Assembly: GCF_033097525.1 (NCBI RefSeq) | Contig: NZ_CP109907.1 | Span: 1,612,001 to 1,676,000 of the forward strand | Length of the DNA stretch: 64,000 bases | Origin: Sphingobacterium sp. UGAL515B_05 | GTDB lineage: Bacteria; Bacteroidota; Bacteroidia; Sphingobacteriales; Sphingobacteriaceae | Direction: 5' to 3' | Part shown: piece by piece, positions 19,760-29,221 of the stretch | Numbering within the stretch: position 1 is the first letter of the stretch | Layout: each line of letters begins with the position of its first letter | Program-made: the position numbers and the translations under genes | Notes under the pieces: model-generated | The model's database searches: none | What the model was told of the DNA's origin: nothing | The model's input: only the letters and a program-made list of their open reading frames with translations

Positions 19760-20941
19760 TTATTTTCTTTGAGATTTCTCCCATCCGCCAATAAAGCTTC
19801 TGCTAAATAAATAATAAATTCCGCGCATTACATTGATATTCATAAACAGAAAGTAATATGGAATATAAAACAACTTTGTACTATTGGGATTATTTCGCAT
19901 CAAATAGCCAAAAGCCGCACAAAGATAAAAGACACACTGAAACACAAAAATGACAGAAAACACATTGAAAGGTGATGAGCACCGATATCCAAGAATTGCC
20001 GCTAAGGGGAAGAGTGCAAAAAGCGCAAAAGGTGTAACAGACCAACGCAACACACGATGTGAAATATATTGGAAGCTCAACTTCCCAAATTTAAAGCCAT
20101 TTAGTAATGGCAGTAATCTTCCTATAGACTGCCATCCCCCAGCAGCAATACGTCTTTTCCTTTTTCCTTCCTCTTCCATATTCAGCGAACCATATTCAAC
20201 AGCATAAGCGTCCGCTGTGTATGCAATACGGTAACCTTTTAATGCAATGCGCATTGAAAGCATAAAATCATCCAATAAGGTATCTTCTTCCATCGCAGCA
20301 AATAATTCTGTCCTTACAGCAAAAAGTTCTCCAGCGGCTCCGACTGCTGAATAAAATTCGAAGTCTAATCTTTTCAAGAGGGATTCATATTTCCAATAGG
20401 CTCCCTCCCCTTTTGAAGAAACAGTATCGTCATTATCAAAAGCCACTCTTTTTTCACCCGAGACACAGCCGATTGTCGGATCTTGAAATTGGCGAGCAAT
20501 AATCTTCAACGCCCCGGCATTAAGTAAACAATTTGCATCGCTAAAGACGACAATTGGAGTTTTCACATATTCCATACCGTGATTAATGGCAGCTGTCTTA
20601 CCTTTCCTATGAGCTGAACCGACAATCTTAACCATCGGATACTTTGCTAACAGCTCAAGACTATCATCAGTACTTCCATCTATAACCCAAAGAATGTTTA
20701 ATTTATCTTTAGGATAATCAAGCTCAAGGCAGTTCAGCATTTTATCTGGAATTATTTCTGACTCATTGTAGGCTGCAATAAATAGTGTCAATGGAGGAAG
20801 CTCATATTCTTCGCTATTTTGAGACCTCTCCTTTCTAGGGTATGGAAATAATCTTGCCAATATATAAATTAAGATAGCATACCCGATATAGGTATATAGC
20901 ACCAACAAGAGGGCACTCCAAAAAACAATATGCAAACTCAT
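19760..20941 (-). CDS. Membrane GT2 glycosyltransferase
   Basis: A 393-residue protein with one N-terminal and three C-terminal transmembrane helices around a GT-A domain: FIAAYNESEIIPDK, the WVIDGSTDDS loop, VFSDANCLL as the DxD-like site and EDTLLDDFMLSMRI as the acceptor/base region. A GGWQ segment stands where processive synthases carry QxxRW, so single-sugar transfer on the inner membrane is more likely than polymerisation. It is part of the capsule operon, between a GT2 and the PAS kinase genes. Confidence 0.9.
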   Translation of the reverse strand: MSLHIVFWSALLLVLYTYIGYAILIYILARLFPYPRKERSQNSEEYELPPLTLFIAAYNESEIIPDKMLNCLELDYPKDKLNILWVIDGSTDDSLELLAKYPMVKIVGSAHRKGKTAAINHGMEYVKTPIVVFSDANCLLNAGALKIIARQFQDPTIGCVSGEKRVAFDNDDTVSSKGEGAYWKYESLLKRLDFEFYSAVGAAGELFAVRTELFAAMEEDTLLDDFMLSMRIALKGYRIAYTADAYAVEYGSLNMEEEGKRKRRIAAGGWQSIGRLLPLLNGFKFGKLSFQYISHRVLRWSVTPFALFALFPLAAILGYRCSSPFNVFSVIFVFQCVFYLCAAFGYLMRNNPNSTKLFYIPYYFLFMNINVMRGIYYLFSRSFIGGWEKSQRK

Positions 20942-20959
20942 CTGTACTAAATAGATAAC

Positions 20960-21829
20960 CTATTTTCTTTTATCACTGTTAATCAAATTCGAATCTTCGT
21001 CCCTATAGCTATCCGACTTGGAAAAAACTAACATTAAATTCTTAAACGCTTTTTTACAACGAACTTTAAAACTGTTAAATAAAGATCCGTCTGCTGCAAG
21101 TGTTCCATAGCCCGTTATTGCTTTCGCTTTTCTATTATGGACAAAAACAATCCGACCAAATTTTTTTAGTCCCAAGGCTAAGGACCCGTCTTCTCCCCTT
21201 ATGATATCAGTCCGGATTCCAACCTTTTGAGCTAACGCTGTATGATAAGCAAACACCAAACCCCGAACACTAAGTTCAGGTCTGTTTATCGATTGGATGA
21301 ACAGAAAAATGTCGCGTACACGCTCATAAATCCATAGTGAAAATCGGCTATGAGTCTTATCTGGAATATAACCCCAGGAAGCGCTTGCTGCCACTACACC
21401 TTGTCGTTCTAATGCGCTTACCATTACATCCACATATCCGCTTGGATAAAGTGTGTCGGCATCGATATTAAGATGATACTTCCCTTTGGCATGATTCAAT
21501 CCACATTGCCTCGCAAACCCACAGCCGCTTTGTTTCTCATTATAATATCGAATTCCTGCTTTCTTAAAAATTTCTTCGGTTTTATCAATTGAATTATTAT
21601 TTATACCGATAATTTCAATAGGATACCGTGATTTAAGATCACTTAATGACCATAAGCAAGCCCATAAGTTCCTATCTTCATTATAAGCGATAACAGCTAC
21701 AGTTACTAAAGGCTCATTCGCTTCAAATCTTTTGAGCTGTTCCACAATAGTATTGATTGTAGACTGAGATACTTGATCCGGCCGCACCTGATAAACAGAT
21801 AAATACTTCCTATACCATTCGTTATTCAT
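20960..21829 (-). CDS. GT2 family glycosyltransferase
   Basis: A 289-residue GT-A fold enzyme. VAVIAYNEDRNLWACLWSL, then GINNNSIDKTEEI, an HLNIDADTLYPS DxD motif and an IIRGEDGSLALGLKKFG acidic region are typical of GT2. No transmembrane helix is evident. It lies seven bases after the frameshifted GT4 gene in the operon. Donor and acceptor are unknown. Confidence 0.9.
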   Translation of the reverse strand: MNNEWYRKYLSVYQVRPDQVSQSTINTIVEQLKRFEANEPLVTVAVIAYNEDRNLWACLWSLSDLKSRYPIEIIGINNNSIDKTEEIFKKAGIRYYNEKQSGCGFARQCGLNHAKGKYHLNIDADTLYPSGYVDVMVSALERQGVVAASASWGYIPDKTHSRFSLWIYERVRDIFLFIQSINRPELSVRGLVFAYHTALAQKVGIRTDIIRGEDGSLALGLKKFGRIVFVHNRKAKAITGYGTLAADGSLFNSFKVRCKKAFKNLMLVFSKSDSYRDEDSNLINSDKRK

Positions 21830-21835
21830 AGCTAA

Positions 21836-22992
21836 TCATTCTACTGGTCGTATAGATTCGAAAAGTTGCTGCCACTGTTTTGCTATATTTTCCAAATCAA
21901 ACTTTCTCACATCATTTCTAGCATTTTTCCCCATTTCTTTTCTCCGTGCTTCGTCTTCAATAAGTAGACAAATTCCGTCTGCTAACTGTTTAATATTACC
22001 ATTTTCTACCAGTAATCCATTCTGCCCATCAACGATAATATCACGGGGACCACATGGACACATAAAAGACACGGGCGGAACGCCATAAGCCATTGTTTCT
22101 CCCAAAACCAGTGGGAATCCCTCATATCTTGATGATAAAACAAAGATTGAACTATCATCATATTTTTCAGCTATTGAAGCAGTTCCATTTTCCAAAAAGC
22201 AACTTCCCGACAACCCCAACTCTTTTACCATCGACAAATACATCGCCCTATCCCCCCCCCATAGATTTTTAATATCCATTCCGGGTGCTTTTTCGCCACC
22301 ATTTCCCAAGCACTAATCAGTAAATCAAATCCCTTTTGATAAGTCATTCTTCCAACTGCAATTACTTGTTTATTATTGAGTAGAGCAGCTTTATCAGGAT
22401 AGAAAGATAAGGGATTGGAAATAACCGAAATATTATCGAGTTCGCGCCAATAGCCCGCATCCTCATTCGTTAGCACGACAAAAGCCGATAGCTTTCGCAG
22501 ATTCTTGATGAGTTGACCCTGCCACAATTTTGATATTCCTCTCTGCATAAAGCCAGGAAATCTTTTATCTGTAAACTGACGATAGACTAACCTATTAAAA
22601 TGTAATTCGCCAACTTTCAAACTGCCGTCTTTTAAATCATTGATAAAATTGACGTCCCGTCTCAATAACGATACAGTAATATCGGGCTTTATAAGACATA
22701 ATTGTTCTTCAAGTCTAGCTTTAAACAGTCGTTGCTTTTTCCAATAGCTTAAGGTTCGCTTCAATAAGGATAGAGAAAATATACCGTCAAAGTTGATATC
22801 GAGGTGATGCAATTTTATTTTCTCATCTAAAGGATAATAGGGCTCTGATCCTTTTCCGTCAGTGACAAAAATATGAATTTCATAATCAAATTTTTTGACG
22901 AAATAGTTTACCTTCGCTGTGAGCACCCTTTCCATGCCACTAGGGTAAAACAGACCTGGAATAATGTAAGCAAGCTTAAGTTTCCTTTTCAT
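21836..22992 (-). pseudogene. GT4 glycosyltransferase interrupted by a -1 frameshift at a G9 tract
   Basis: Two overlapping frames together make one GT4 protein. The N-terminal frame (22992 to 22225) ends shortly after WILKIYGGG, and the C-terminal frame continues with RAMYLSMVKELGL and EKYDDSSIFVLSSRYEGFPL to 21836. The break is at a run of nine G (coding strand) at 22252-22260. Ten G would restore one frame of about 385 residues and align the join without gaps to the neighbouring paralogue at 22998-24143 (KIYGDG followed by 20 residues to ESCKL/GSCFL). It may therefore be a slipped-strand on/off switch, a true pseudogene or a homopolymer error. Apart from the break both halves look intact, with no other stop. 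Confidence 0.85.
22252..22260. repeat. Homopolymer tract of nine C (G9 on the coding strand)
   Basis: The tract is preceded by T and followed by A on the plus strand. It lies in the middle of the GT4 gene, in the loop just after the IYG motif, and its length decides whether the two halves are in one frame. Confidence 0.95.
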
Positions 22993-22997
22993 ATTGT

Positions 22998-24143
22998 TTA
23001 ATCACCTTTAGTATTTTTCCCAAAAGATTCAAATAGGTCTTTCCATTGCTCTGCGATATTTTCCATATGAAATCGAGCACTATTTAGCTGTGCTCTTTCT
23101 CCCATTTCCTTTCTCAACAGATCGTCTTTTATCAAGCTACATATTCTTTTGGCCATCTCCTTAACATTTCCATTTTCCACTAAAAATCCGTCTATGCCAT
23201 CCCGAATTATTTCACTTGGTCCTGATGGGCAATCAAATGCAATACTAGGTAATCCACATGCCATGGCCTCAACCAATACCATACCAAAGCCCTCATACCG
23301 TGAAGATAGCACAAAAATAGAGCTATCACAATATTTCTCTTCAATCATCGTGGTACTGGGCTTTAATTTGCAACTCTCGGTTAAGTTAAGACGATCTATC
23401 TGATCTTGTAATTCAACGGGATTACCGTCGCCATAGATTTTTAAGACCCAATCGGGATAACTAGCATTCACTATAGACCAAGCCTCTATTAACAAGTCAA
23501 ATCCTTTCTGAGGAACATATCTTCCAACCGCAATGACTTGCTTCGCTTGGCAATTAGATACGCCTTTAGGTCTAAAAACTAAAGGGTTAGGTATCACGTG
23601 CACGTTTGAAAGCTCTGGCCAAAAACTCTTTTCCTGAGCCGTGAGAAAAACGACAGCATCCATCAACTTTAATTTTTTGAGTCTGACACGGTCTTTTCTT
23701 TCCCGTAAAAAGCGGCTCATTCCTTTCGGAAAATTGGGATGATAAAAATCCTTCGTTACATGCAATTCTGCCACCTTAATACTACCATCCTTCAGCAGTG
23801 GTAAAAAATTGATTTCCCTTCTAATTGTAGAAATTACGATATCGGGCATCTCCTGTTCAAGGATTTTTAGAAATCGATTTTTAAACTTTCGGTAGAGAGA
23901 AGGGAAACGAAATAACTTAAGCAAGGACGACTGATCAAATGGATAGTCAATACAAACATTTAAATCGATATGTTTCACATTTTCCGAAAGCGGAAAAAAG
24001 CTGGGCTTATTTAGCTGCTCCGATGTCACCAAAATAACTTGCGCATCCGGCAGATGATTGGCAAAATAATTTGCCTTAAAAACGATAATCCGCTCCAATC
24101 CACCAGAAGTATACAATGAAGGTAAATAATACAGAATTTTCAT
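22998..24143 (-). CDS. GT4 family glycosyltransferase
   Basis: A 381-residue GT-B enzyme. The N-terminal domain opens with YYLPSLYTSGGLERII. The C-terminal donor domain has VIAVGRYVPQKGFDLLIEAW, WVLKIYGDGN, SSIFVLSSRYEGFGMVLVEAMACGLPSIAFDCPSGP (split here only by reading) and a closing helix. The E-x7-E donor-site motif is visible in EGFGMVLVE. It is clearly a paralogue of the frameshifted gene immediately downstream, a tandem duplication with diverged specificity. It is intact. Confidence 0.93.
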   Translation of the reverse strand: MKILYYLPSLYTSGGLERIIVFKANYFANHLPDAQVILVTSEQLNKPSFFPLSENVKHIDLNVCIDYPFDQSSLLKLFRFPSLYRKFKNRFLKILEQEMPDIVISTIRREINFLPLLKDGSIKVAELHVTKDFYHPNFPKGMSRFLRERKDRVRLKKLKLMDAVVFLTAQEKSFWPELSNVHVIPNPLVFRPKGVSNCQAKQVIAVGRYVPQKGFDLLIEAWSIVNASYPDWVLKIYGDGNPVELQDQIDRLNLTESCKLKPSTTMIEEKYCDSSIFVLSSRYEGFGMVLVEAMACGLPSIAFDCPSGPSEIIRDGIDGFLVENGNVKEMAKRICSLIKDDLLRKEMGERAQLNSARFHMENIAEQWKDLFESFGKNTKGD

Positions 24144-24147
24144 CTTC

Positions 24148-25053
24148 TCAAAACAGCTTTTTTAAAATCTGACGTTGATAAAGATCTTCGCCATGTACCA
24201 CAACCTGATCCCCGCCAATCACTTCATTGACATATTTAGACTTTATATTAACTTTATGTTTAGCTCCCATCATTAACCATTCGTATTCAATATCAATATG
24301 CCCGACATCTATAGCCTGATAACCCAATTTGCACAAATCATAAGCCAATACAGTCGCTGTGGGGCCCAAAGCGATTAAGATAAGACTATTTTTTGCTAAT
24401 TTACACGCTTCCTGAAGGATCACATCATACTGATCAAATGCACCCTTGGACCGGCATAAGATTCGCCCAACACTTTCAACATTATCAAAAAGATCATTTC
24501 CTATGCCTAAGCGACTCTTTTCTCCCTCTATAAATACGATATCACGCTTGCTCCAAATTTGTTTTAACAGGTTAAACCAGTAGACAGATTTTTTCCGGTC
24601 GCTGAAATCAATATAGGGCCTTGTAATAAAAGTATTTCCATACCTCTTTCCTTTCTTAAGATATTTATCCCATAAATCGCCATATAAATAAAAATGTGCC
24701 CGCCAAAAACGACGCGCCCGTCTATTGTATCTATCCAGATCAACAAATGCATCCGAGATACACACGATGTGGTTTGTAAGATCACTTGTCAGTACCTCAG
24801 CCAATCTTTTAGAAAGCTCATCGTCATCATGCTGAAATCGTATTCCCTCTCCACCAATCAAGAGCATTTCACCATCGCCAAACCGACTAACTGATGACTT
24901 TTCGGAAATAATATGCTCAATAGTTTCTTCAATTGTCATAACCGTTGGCTTCACACGCTGTTCTCTTCCTGTTAGAAGTTCCAACATGTTATACCACTCT
25001 ATAATCACATTATAGCGAAACTTATCTTTAAATTTATGTAGGAATGATAGCAT
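24148..25053 (-). CDS. GT-D fold (DUF1792-type) glycosyltransferase
   Basis: A 301-residue protein. SVSRFGDGEMLLIGGEG near residue 55 matches the S-x-RFGDGE signature of the GT-D family, whose described members add glucose in glycan or glycoprotein assembly. Downstream IWSKRDIVFIEGEKSRLGIGNDLF and LILIALGPTATVLAYDLCKLGYQAIDVGHIDIEYEW (shown in part) also fit. It starts on the stop codon of the preceding GT4 gene (TAATG overlap), so translation is coupled. Confidence 0.85.
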   Translation of the reverse strand: MLSFLHKFKDKFRYNVIIEWYNMLELLTGREQRVKPTVMTIEETIEHIISEKSSVSRFGDGEMLLIGGEGIRFQHDDDELSKRLAEVLTSDLTNHIVCISDAFVDLDRYNRRARRFWRAHFYLYGDLWDKYLKKGKRYGNTFITRPYIDFSDRKKSVYWFNLLKQIWSKRDIVFIEGEKSRLGIGNDLFDNVESVGRILCRSKGAFDQYDVILQEACKLAKNSLILIALGPTATVLAYDLCKLGYQAIDVGHIDIEYEWLMMGAKHKVNIKSKYVNEVIGGDQVVVHGEDLYQRQILKKLF

Positions 25054-26180
25054 TAGCTTAAATTTAAACGATCAATAACTTTTTTCATTTGATTGCGCCA
25101 AGATAATTCATAAACATCATTTCTAATGCTCAATGGCTCCCAATCTACGGTCAAACAATAAGATACAATCTGTTTGATATCAATAGGGGATTCATCTGGT
25201 TTGGCCTTCAATATATAAGGCTTATCTTCGAAATCAGAGTCGACTTCTGAATACATAAAAGGTATCCCTCTCGCAGCATACTCCCTTGTCTTTAATGTTC
25301 TGATAAATGTTATCCCACTACGATGTCTTGCAAGACTTCCGATAGCGAAATCAGCTTGGTCAAACATTAAATCGAGCTTCTTACCCCATAGCGCACCATG
25401 CAGGAAAACATACTCCTGTACTCCTGCCGCTTCGATAGCCGAAAATATTTCATTTTGTTCCCTTGCTCCACTCAGATTTCCAACAATGTTGAAGAAGACC
25501 TTGCACGCCGGATTTCCCTTATAATATATCCCTAAACCTTTTATAACCCGATCAAATCCATGCCAGAAATGGATTTCCGCTACCCCTAGCAAATGAATCT
25601 CATACTCATCATGAGTTTTTTTAACGCGCAAGGGAAGTTCATCCAAATCAATACCATTAGAAATTTTGATAGTTTTTGCACCGAAAATTTCTTCCTCTTC
25701 GGTAAATGTTACAATACCATCTAATACAGAAGCCATAGCTTTTCTAAAAAAACGATCGGGCAGCTGCATTATCTTGTCTATCAAACGAATATATTCTTGA
25801 TCATAAGGATAGGTCGGAATTTCCATGACGACTTTCGCACCAGTTTGCCTAAATTTTCGCACGGCGTTAATCAAAAAAGGACTCGAGTTATGATAAGAAC
25901 GTATGTATATCAGATCAAAACGTTCACTTGATACATAAGCAGTTAAGCCCCTAAAATCCCATCTCTTTCTTGATTTAGCCCAAGGTCCTTTCCCCAAATC
26001 AGCAATAATTTCGCCATCTACAATCCATGCACGATGCCCACTGTCCAATACTTCGTAGTAACATAGTTTGACCTCAGCCCCACATTCCCGGAGACCTTTA
26101 ACCTGTCCAAATATCTTTTTACTAATACCATTATGGGCACTAAAGCCATGAAAGACTAGAAATAAAACTTTTAGTTCCAT
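25053..26180 (-). CDS. GT4-like glycosyltransferase
   Basis: A 375-residue GT-B type protein. The N-terminal part starts FLVFHGFSAHNGISKKIFGQVKGL; later ISNGIDLDELPLR, HLLGVAEIHFWHGFDRVIKGL and an FLHGALWGKKLDLMFDQADFAIGSLARHR segment resemble the donor half of GT4 enzymes. The E-x7-E motif is less clear than in its neighbours. It shares one base (TAATG) with the GT-D gene after it and lies 13 bases after the flippase. Confidence 0.82.
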   Translation of the reverse strand: MELKVLFLVFHGFSAHNGISKKIFGQVKGLRECGAEVKLCYYEVLDSGHRAWIVDGEIIADLGKGPWAKSRKRWDFRGLTAYVSSERFDLIYIRSYHNSSPFLINAVRKFRQTGAKVVMEIPTYPYDQEYIRLIDKIMQLPDRFFRKAMASVLDGIVTFTEEEEIFGAKTIKISNGIDLDELPLRVKKTHDEYEIHLLGVAEIHFWHGFDRVIKGLGIYYKGNPACKVFFNIVGNLSGAREQNEIFSAIEAAGVQEYVFLHGALWGKKLDLMFDQADFAIGSLARHRSGITFIRTLKTREYAARGIPFMYSEVDSDFEDKPYILKAKPDESPIDIKQIVSYCLTVDWEPLSIRNDVYELSWRNQMKKVIDRLNLS

Positions 26181-26193
26181 ATGCTCAGTATCT

Positions 26194-27630
26194 CTAATTA
26201 TTTCTCTTTAAATATAACGCTATATAAGATCTATATCCAGCAAACCAAACAAAAGCGATGAAAAAAATAGAAGATACAACGATCTTGACAAACAGTTTAT
26301 ACCAGACAATTTCAGTCCTCAAAAATATTCCACACATATACAGCAGAAACGTCAAAAATAAACCCGCCATAACTGGCTTTGCCAAAAGATAAAAAAAGCA
26401 AAGAAAGTTTCTGTAAAAGACCTTTGTATACATGATTGCATAAGTAAAGACAAATGTGATACAGTTTGATATGACAAGACATACAGCGACTGCGGAAATA
26501 GCCTCAAAATAAAAGATCCCCAGCAATATACCACATACATTCAACAAGGCCGAAAGTAATCCGGAGAGAAACATATATTTAGTATCTCCAGTGGTTTGAA
26601 AAATCGACCCTGATGAGGACAGAATGAGTTGAATCCCCACGGTCAAGCTCAAGATCTGAAATACGGGAACTGCAGTCCCCCACTGTGCTCCAAAAAATAG
26701 GTAAATCAGATCTTCGGCCGCAAAATAAAGAAAGCTTGCAAGTGGAAATCCAATTAAAGCCAATATTGCGATGAGTTGTTCCGTCGCAGCGATTAGCTGC
26801 ATTTTATCCTCTTTTTTTAGACTCAATATGGGATGTATCACCGGTGTAATAACTTGTGTAATATTTTGCAGTGGTAGCGACATCAATTGATAGGCTTTAT
26901 CATAATAACCCAAGATATTGATTCCTAGATATCTTCCGATAAGCAATGTGTCCGAATTTTTACTAAAATAATTTACGATGTTGAATAGAAATTGAAACGT
27001 AGAATAACGCAAAATTGGCCGAATTGTATTTAAAGATATCCTCAATTTAAAAGGCAATGGAAAATGCACATAGGAAACGATAAAAAGAAGTATACTATAC
27101 AGAATGGGATTAATTAGGAGCGCATATATACCAGCACCATAAAACGCGGCACTTATTGACACCGCCCCCAAGACAATCTGAATAATAAAGCTTCTGATAG
27201 CGATAAATTTGAACATTCTTTCACGATAAAATAAGGCATTGGGTACTACCGAGCTTGCTGTAAAGAATAGGCCAATCGCCAATAGCCTGATTATATTTCG
27301 AAGCAAAGGTTGCCCATAATAGCCGGCTATCAACGGAGCAATCAAGACAAGAATTAATGCCAGTATAAATCCTAAATAGCAAGAAATAGAAAACAGATTA
27401 CCGAGTTCATCTTTAGTCAAATTTTTATATTGGATCACGGCAGGAAAAAGACCGATATCTGCAATCAAATTCAAAAAAGCTATAATAACCATTGCAACAG
27501 CAATTACACCAAATTGCTCTGGCGACAAAAGCCGGGCAAGAACCGCAGTCACACCGAGAGAAATGACCAAGTTAGCATATTTTGCTATTGCGGTAAAAAA
27601 AAACGCCTGATATAACCTGTTGCTTGGCAT
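26194..27630 (-). CDS. Wzx-type polysaccharide flippase (MOP superfamily)
   Basis: A 478-residue protein with 12-14 hydrophobic helices across its length. The N-terminus (FFFTAIAKYANLVISLGVTAVLARLLSPEQFG) and the GLFPAVIQYKNLTKDELGNLF loop are typical of the MOP-family lipid-sugar exporters of the WzxC/PST subgroup. It would move the undecaprenyl-linked repeat unit across the inner membrane for the polymerase at 31312-32745. Confidence 0.92.
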   Translation of the reverse strand: MPSNRLYQAFFFTAIAKYANLVISLGVTAVLARLLSPEQFGVIAVAMVIIAFLNLIADIGLFPAVIQYKNLTKDELGNLFSISCYLGFILALILVLIAPLIAGYYGQPLLRNIIRLLAIGLFFTASSVVPNALFYRERMFKFIAIRSFIIQIVLGAVSISAAFYGAGIYALLINPILYSILLFIVSYVHFPLPFKLRISLNTIRPILRYSTFQFLFNIVNYFSKNSDTLLIGRYLGINILGYYDKAYQLMSLPLQNITQVITPVIHPILSLKKEDKMQLIAATEQLIAILALIGFPLASFLYFAAEDLIYLFFGAQWGTAVPVFQILSLTVGIQLILSSSGSIFQTTGDTKYMFLSGLLSALLNVCGILLGIFYFEAISAVAVCLVISNCITFVFTYAIMYTKVFYRNFLCFFYLLAKPVMAGLFLTFLLYMCGIFLRTEIVWYKLFVKIVVSSIFFIAFVWFAGYRSYIALYLKRNN

Positions 27631-27636
27631 TTTCCA

Positions 27637-28575
27637 TTAGTTCCCTGTATATTTTTTAAACAATAATACGAATATTGTTTTTATCCTAATGTATTTGCGC
27701 CAGCTTCTTAAGGATAAGATAAGAATATGAATTCGATTTTTCCAGGGCATAGTGTAAGCCTTCCATACAGCAGCATCGATCATTTCCTTGAGATAAAAAT
27801 CGACAACATCGCGTTGTCTTTTATTTCTTTTTGTGTATGCCAACAATTTAGTTCCCACCACAAAATAGCTATTTATATTTTTCATCGAATAAGGAACTGT
27901 CATAATAGATCCTGCCCGTAAACGACGTAAAAAAAACGAGGTGGGTATATAACTGGTTTTTCGAGCTTCCAAAAATAATATTGATGTAAACAGCTCATCC
28001 TCATGCACAATATAGTTTTCGAATAGAAGGCCTATTTTATTTAAAAATCCCCTGTTTATAAAGAGAAGGCACACTGACGAAAAAAATTCCCTATGCTTTA
28101 ACAGGTTAGCAAACGTTTCAATCCCGGAAAAGATCATACTTTCGGTATGTGCTCTTTTATAATCGAACTTTTCCAATAAAACTGAATTTTGAGACCCGTC
28201 TTCGATTACCTCGGCATCAAAAAATACAAAATCCAGTCGCTTGCTTTTACAATATCCGTAACAGGTATGTAGGGTATCTTCCTTAATCAGGTCATCACTG
28301 TCCATAAAATAAATAAACTCTCCTTTTGCATGTGCGATCCCAGTATTTCTAGCTCCCGATAAGCCCTGATTCGCTTGAGAAAATACATGTACTCTAGCAT
28401 CTACTTTGGCCCATCTTTCCAAACGTAAAAGGCTTCCATCAGTAGAACCATCATTAATCAATAACAATTCAAAATTTTCAAAATTCTGGCACAAGACACT
28501 CTCTACCGCGCGATCAACATATGCTTCCGTGTTGAAAACTGGCATCACTACAGTTATTTCAGGAGGATTTCTCAT
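27637..28575 (-). CDS. GT2 family glycosyltransferase
   Basis: A 312-residue GT-A enzyme with VVMPVFNTEAYVDRAVESVL, LINDGSTDGSL, GLSGARNTGI, IYFMDSDDLI (DxD) and HEDELFTSILFLEA as the acidic acceptor region, all strongly GT2. The first 17 bases overlap the acetyltransferase gene, and the stop lies six bases before the flippase start. Confidence 0.93.
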   Translation of the reverse strand: MRNPPEITVVMPVFNTEAYVDRAVESVLCQNFENFELLLINDGSTDGSLLRLERWAKVDARVHVFSQANQGLSGARNTGIAHAKGEFIYFMDSDDLIKEDTLHTCYGYCKSKRLDFVFFDAEVIEDGSQNSVLLEKFDYKRAHTESMIFSGIETFANLLKHREFFSSVCLLFINRGFLNKIGLLFENYIVHEDELFTSILFLEARKTSYIPTSFFLRRLRAGSIMTVPYSMKNINSYFVVGTKLLAYTKRNKRQRDVVDFYLKEMIDAAVWKAYTMPWKNRIHILILSLRSWRKYIRIKTIFVLLFKKYTGN

Positions 28576-29185
28576 GGTTTTTGATCCATTTTTGTTGCTG
28601 ATCGTCCCATTTTTTTACCACTTTAGCCGGATTTCCGACGACAACAGAAAAAGGTGGGATATCTTTGGTCACCACTGATCCAGCACCCACAACACAATGC
28701 TCCCCGATAGTAATTCCGGCTAATATTACTGCATTTGCCCCTATCCATACATTATTATTTATCCTTACGGGTGAGACTTCTATCCCCTGTTCTGCGATCG
28801 TTATATCAATATTTTCATACTTGTGATTGAGCCCCGAAATTAATACATGTTGTCCTATTTGTACATAATCGCCAATCCATACAGGTCCTATTACTGTATT
28901 ACCGACACCAATCCTCGAATTACTGCCGATAATAAGATCTCCTACCGCGTTATTAATTAAGGAGTATGATTCCACCACAGTCCGAGCCCCAATTTGACAT
29001 TTTCTAAATGGTACCAGATCTTTACGCACACTACAATAGATCACAGCCCCATGTCCTTTATGTACATATAAAAATTGAAATAATCTTAAATACCATCTCG
29101 GGCGCGTTCTTACAGGATGCATTAACATCCTATGCAGCCATTGCTTTATGCGGGGAGAACGCATTATTTTTTCCTTTAGCCCCAT
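28559..29185 (-). CDS. Left-handed beta-helix O-acyltransferase (WcaF/Maa-like)
   Basis: A 208-residue protein whose middle and end are hexapeptide repeats (LIIGSNSRIGVGNTVIGPVWIG in part, then VWIGANAVILAGITIGEHCVVGAGSVVTKDI in part). GLNHKYEN gives the catalytic His, and VVVGNPAKVVKKW closes the domain. It probably acetylates a sugar of the repeat unit using acetyl-CoA. It overlaps the next gene by 17 bases. Confidence 0.9.
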   Translation of the reverse strand: MGLKEKIMRSPRIKQWLHRMLMHPVRTRPRWYLRLFQFLYVHKGHGAVIYCSVRKDLVPFRKCQIGARTVVESYSLINNAVGDLIIGSNSRIGVGNTVIGPVWIGDYVQIGQHVLISGLNHKYENIDITIAEQGIEVSPVRINNNVWIGANAVILAGITIGEHCVVGAGSVVTKDIPPFSVVVGNPAKVVKKWDDQQQKWIKNHEKSS

Positions 29186-29221
29186 ATCAACTCAAAAACA
29201 TTATCACCATACTGTTTCTTG

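Noticed and set aside
22225..22309. Two independent overlapping glycosyltransferase genes
   Set aside because: The two frames are the two halves of one GT4 fold, each incomplete, and join without gaps against the neighbouring paralogue if one base is added to the G tract.
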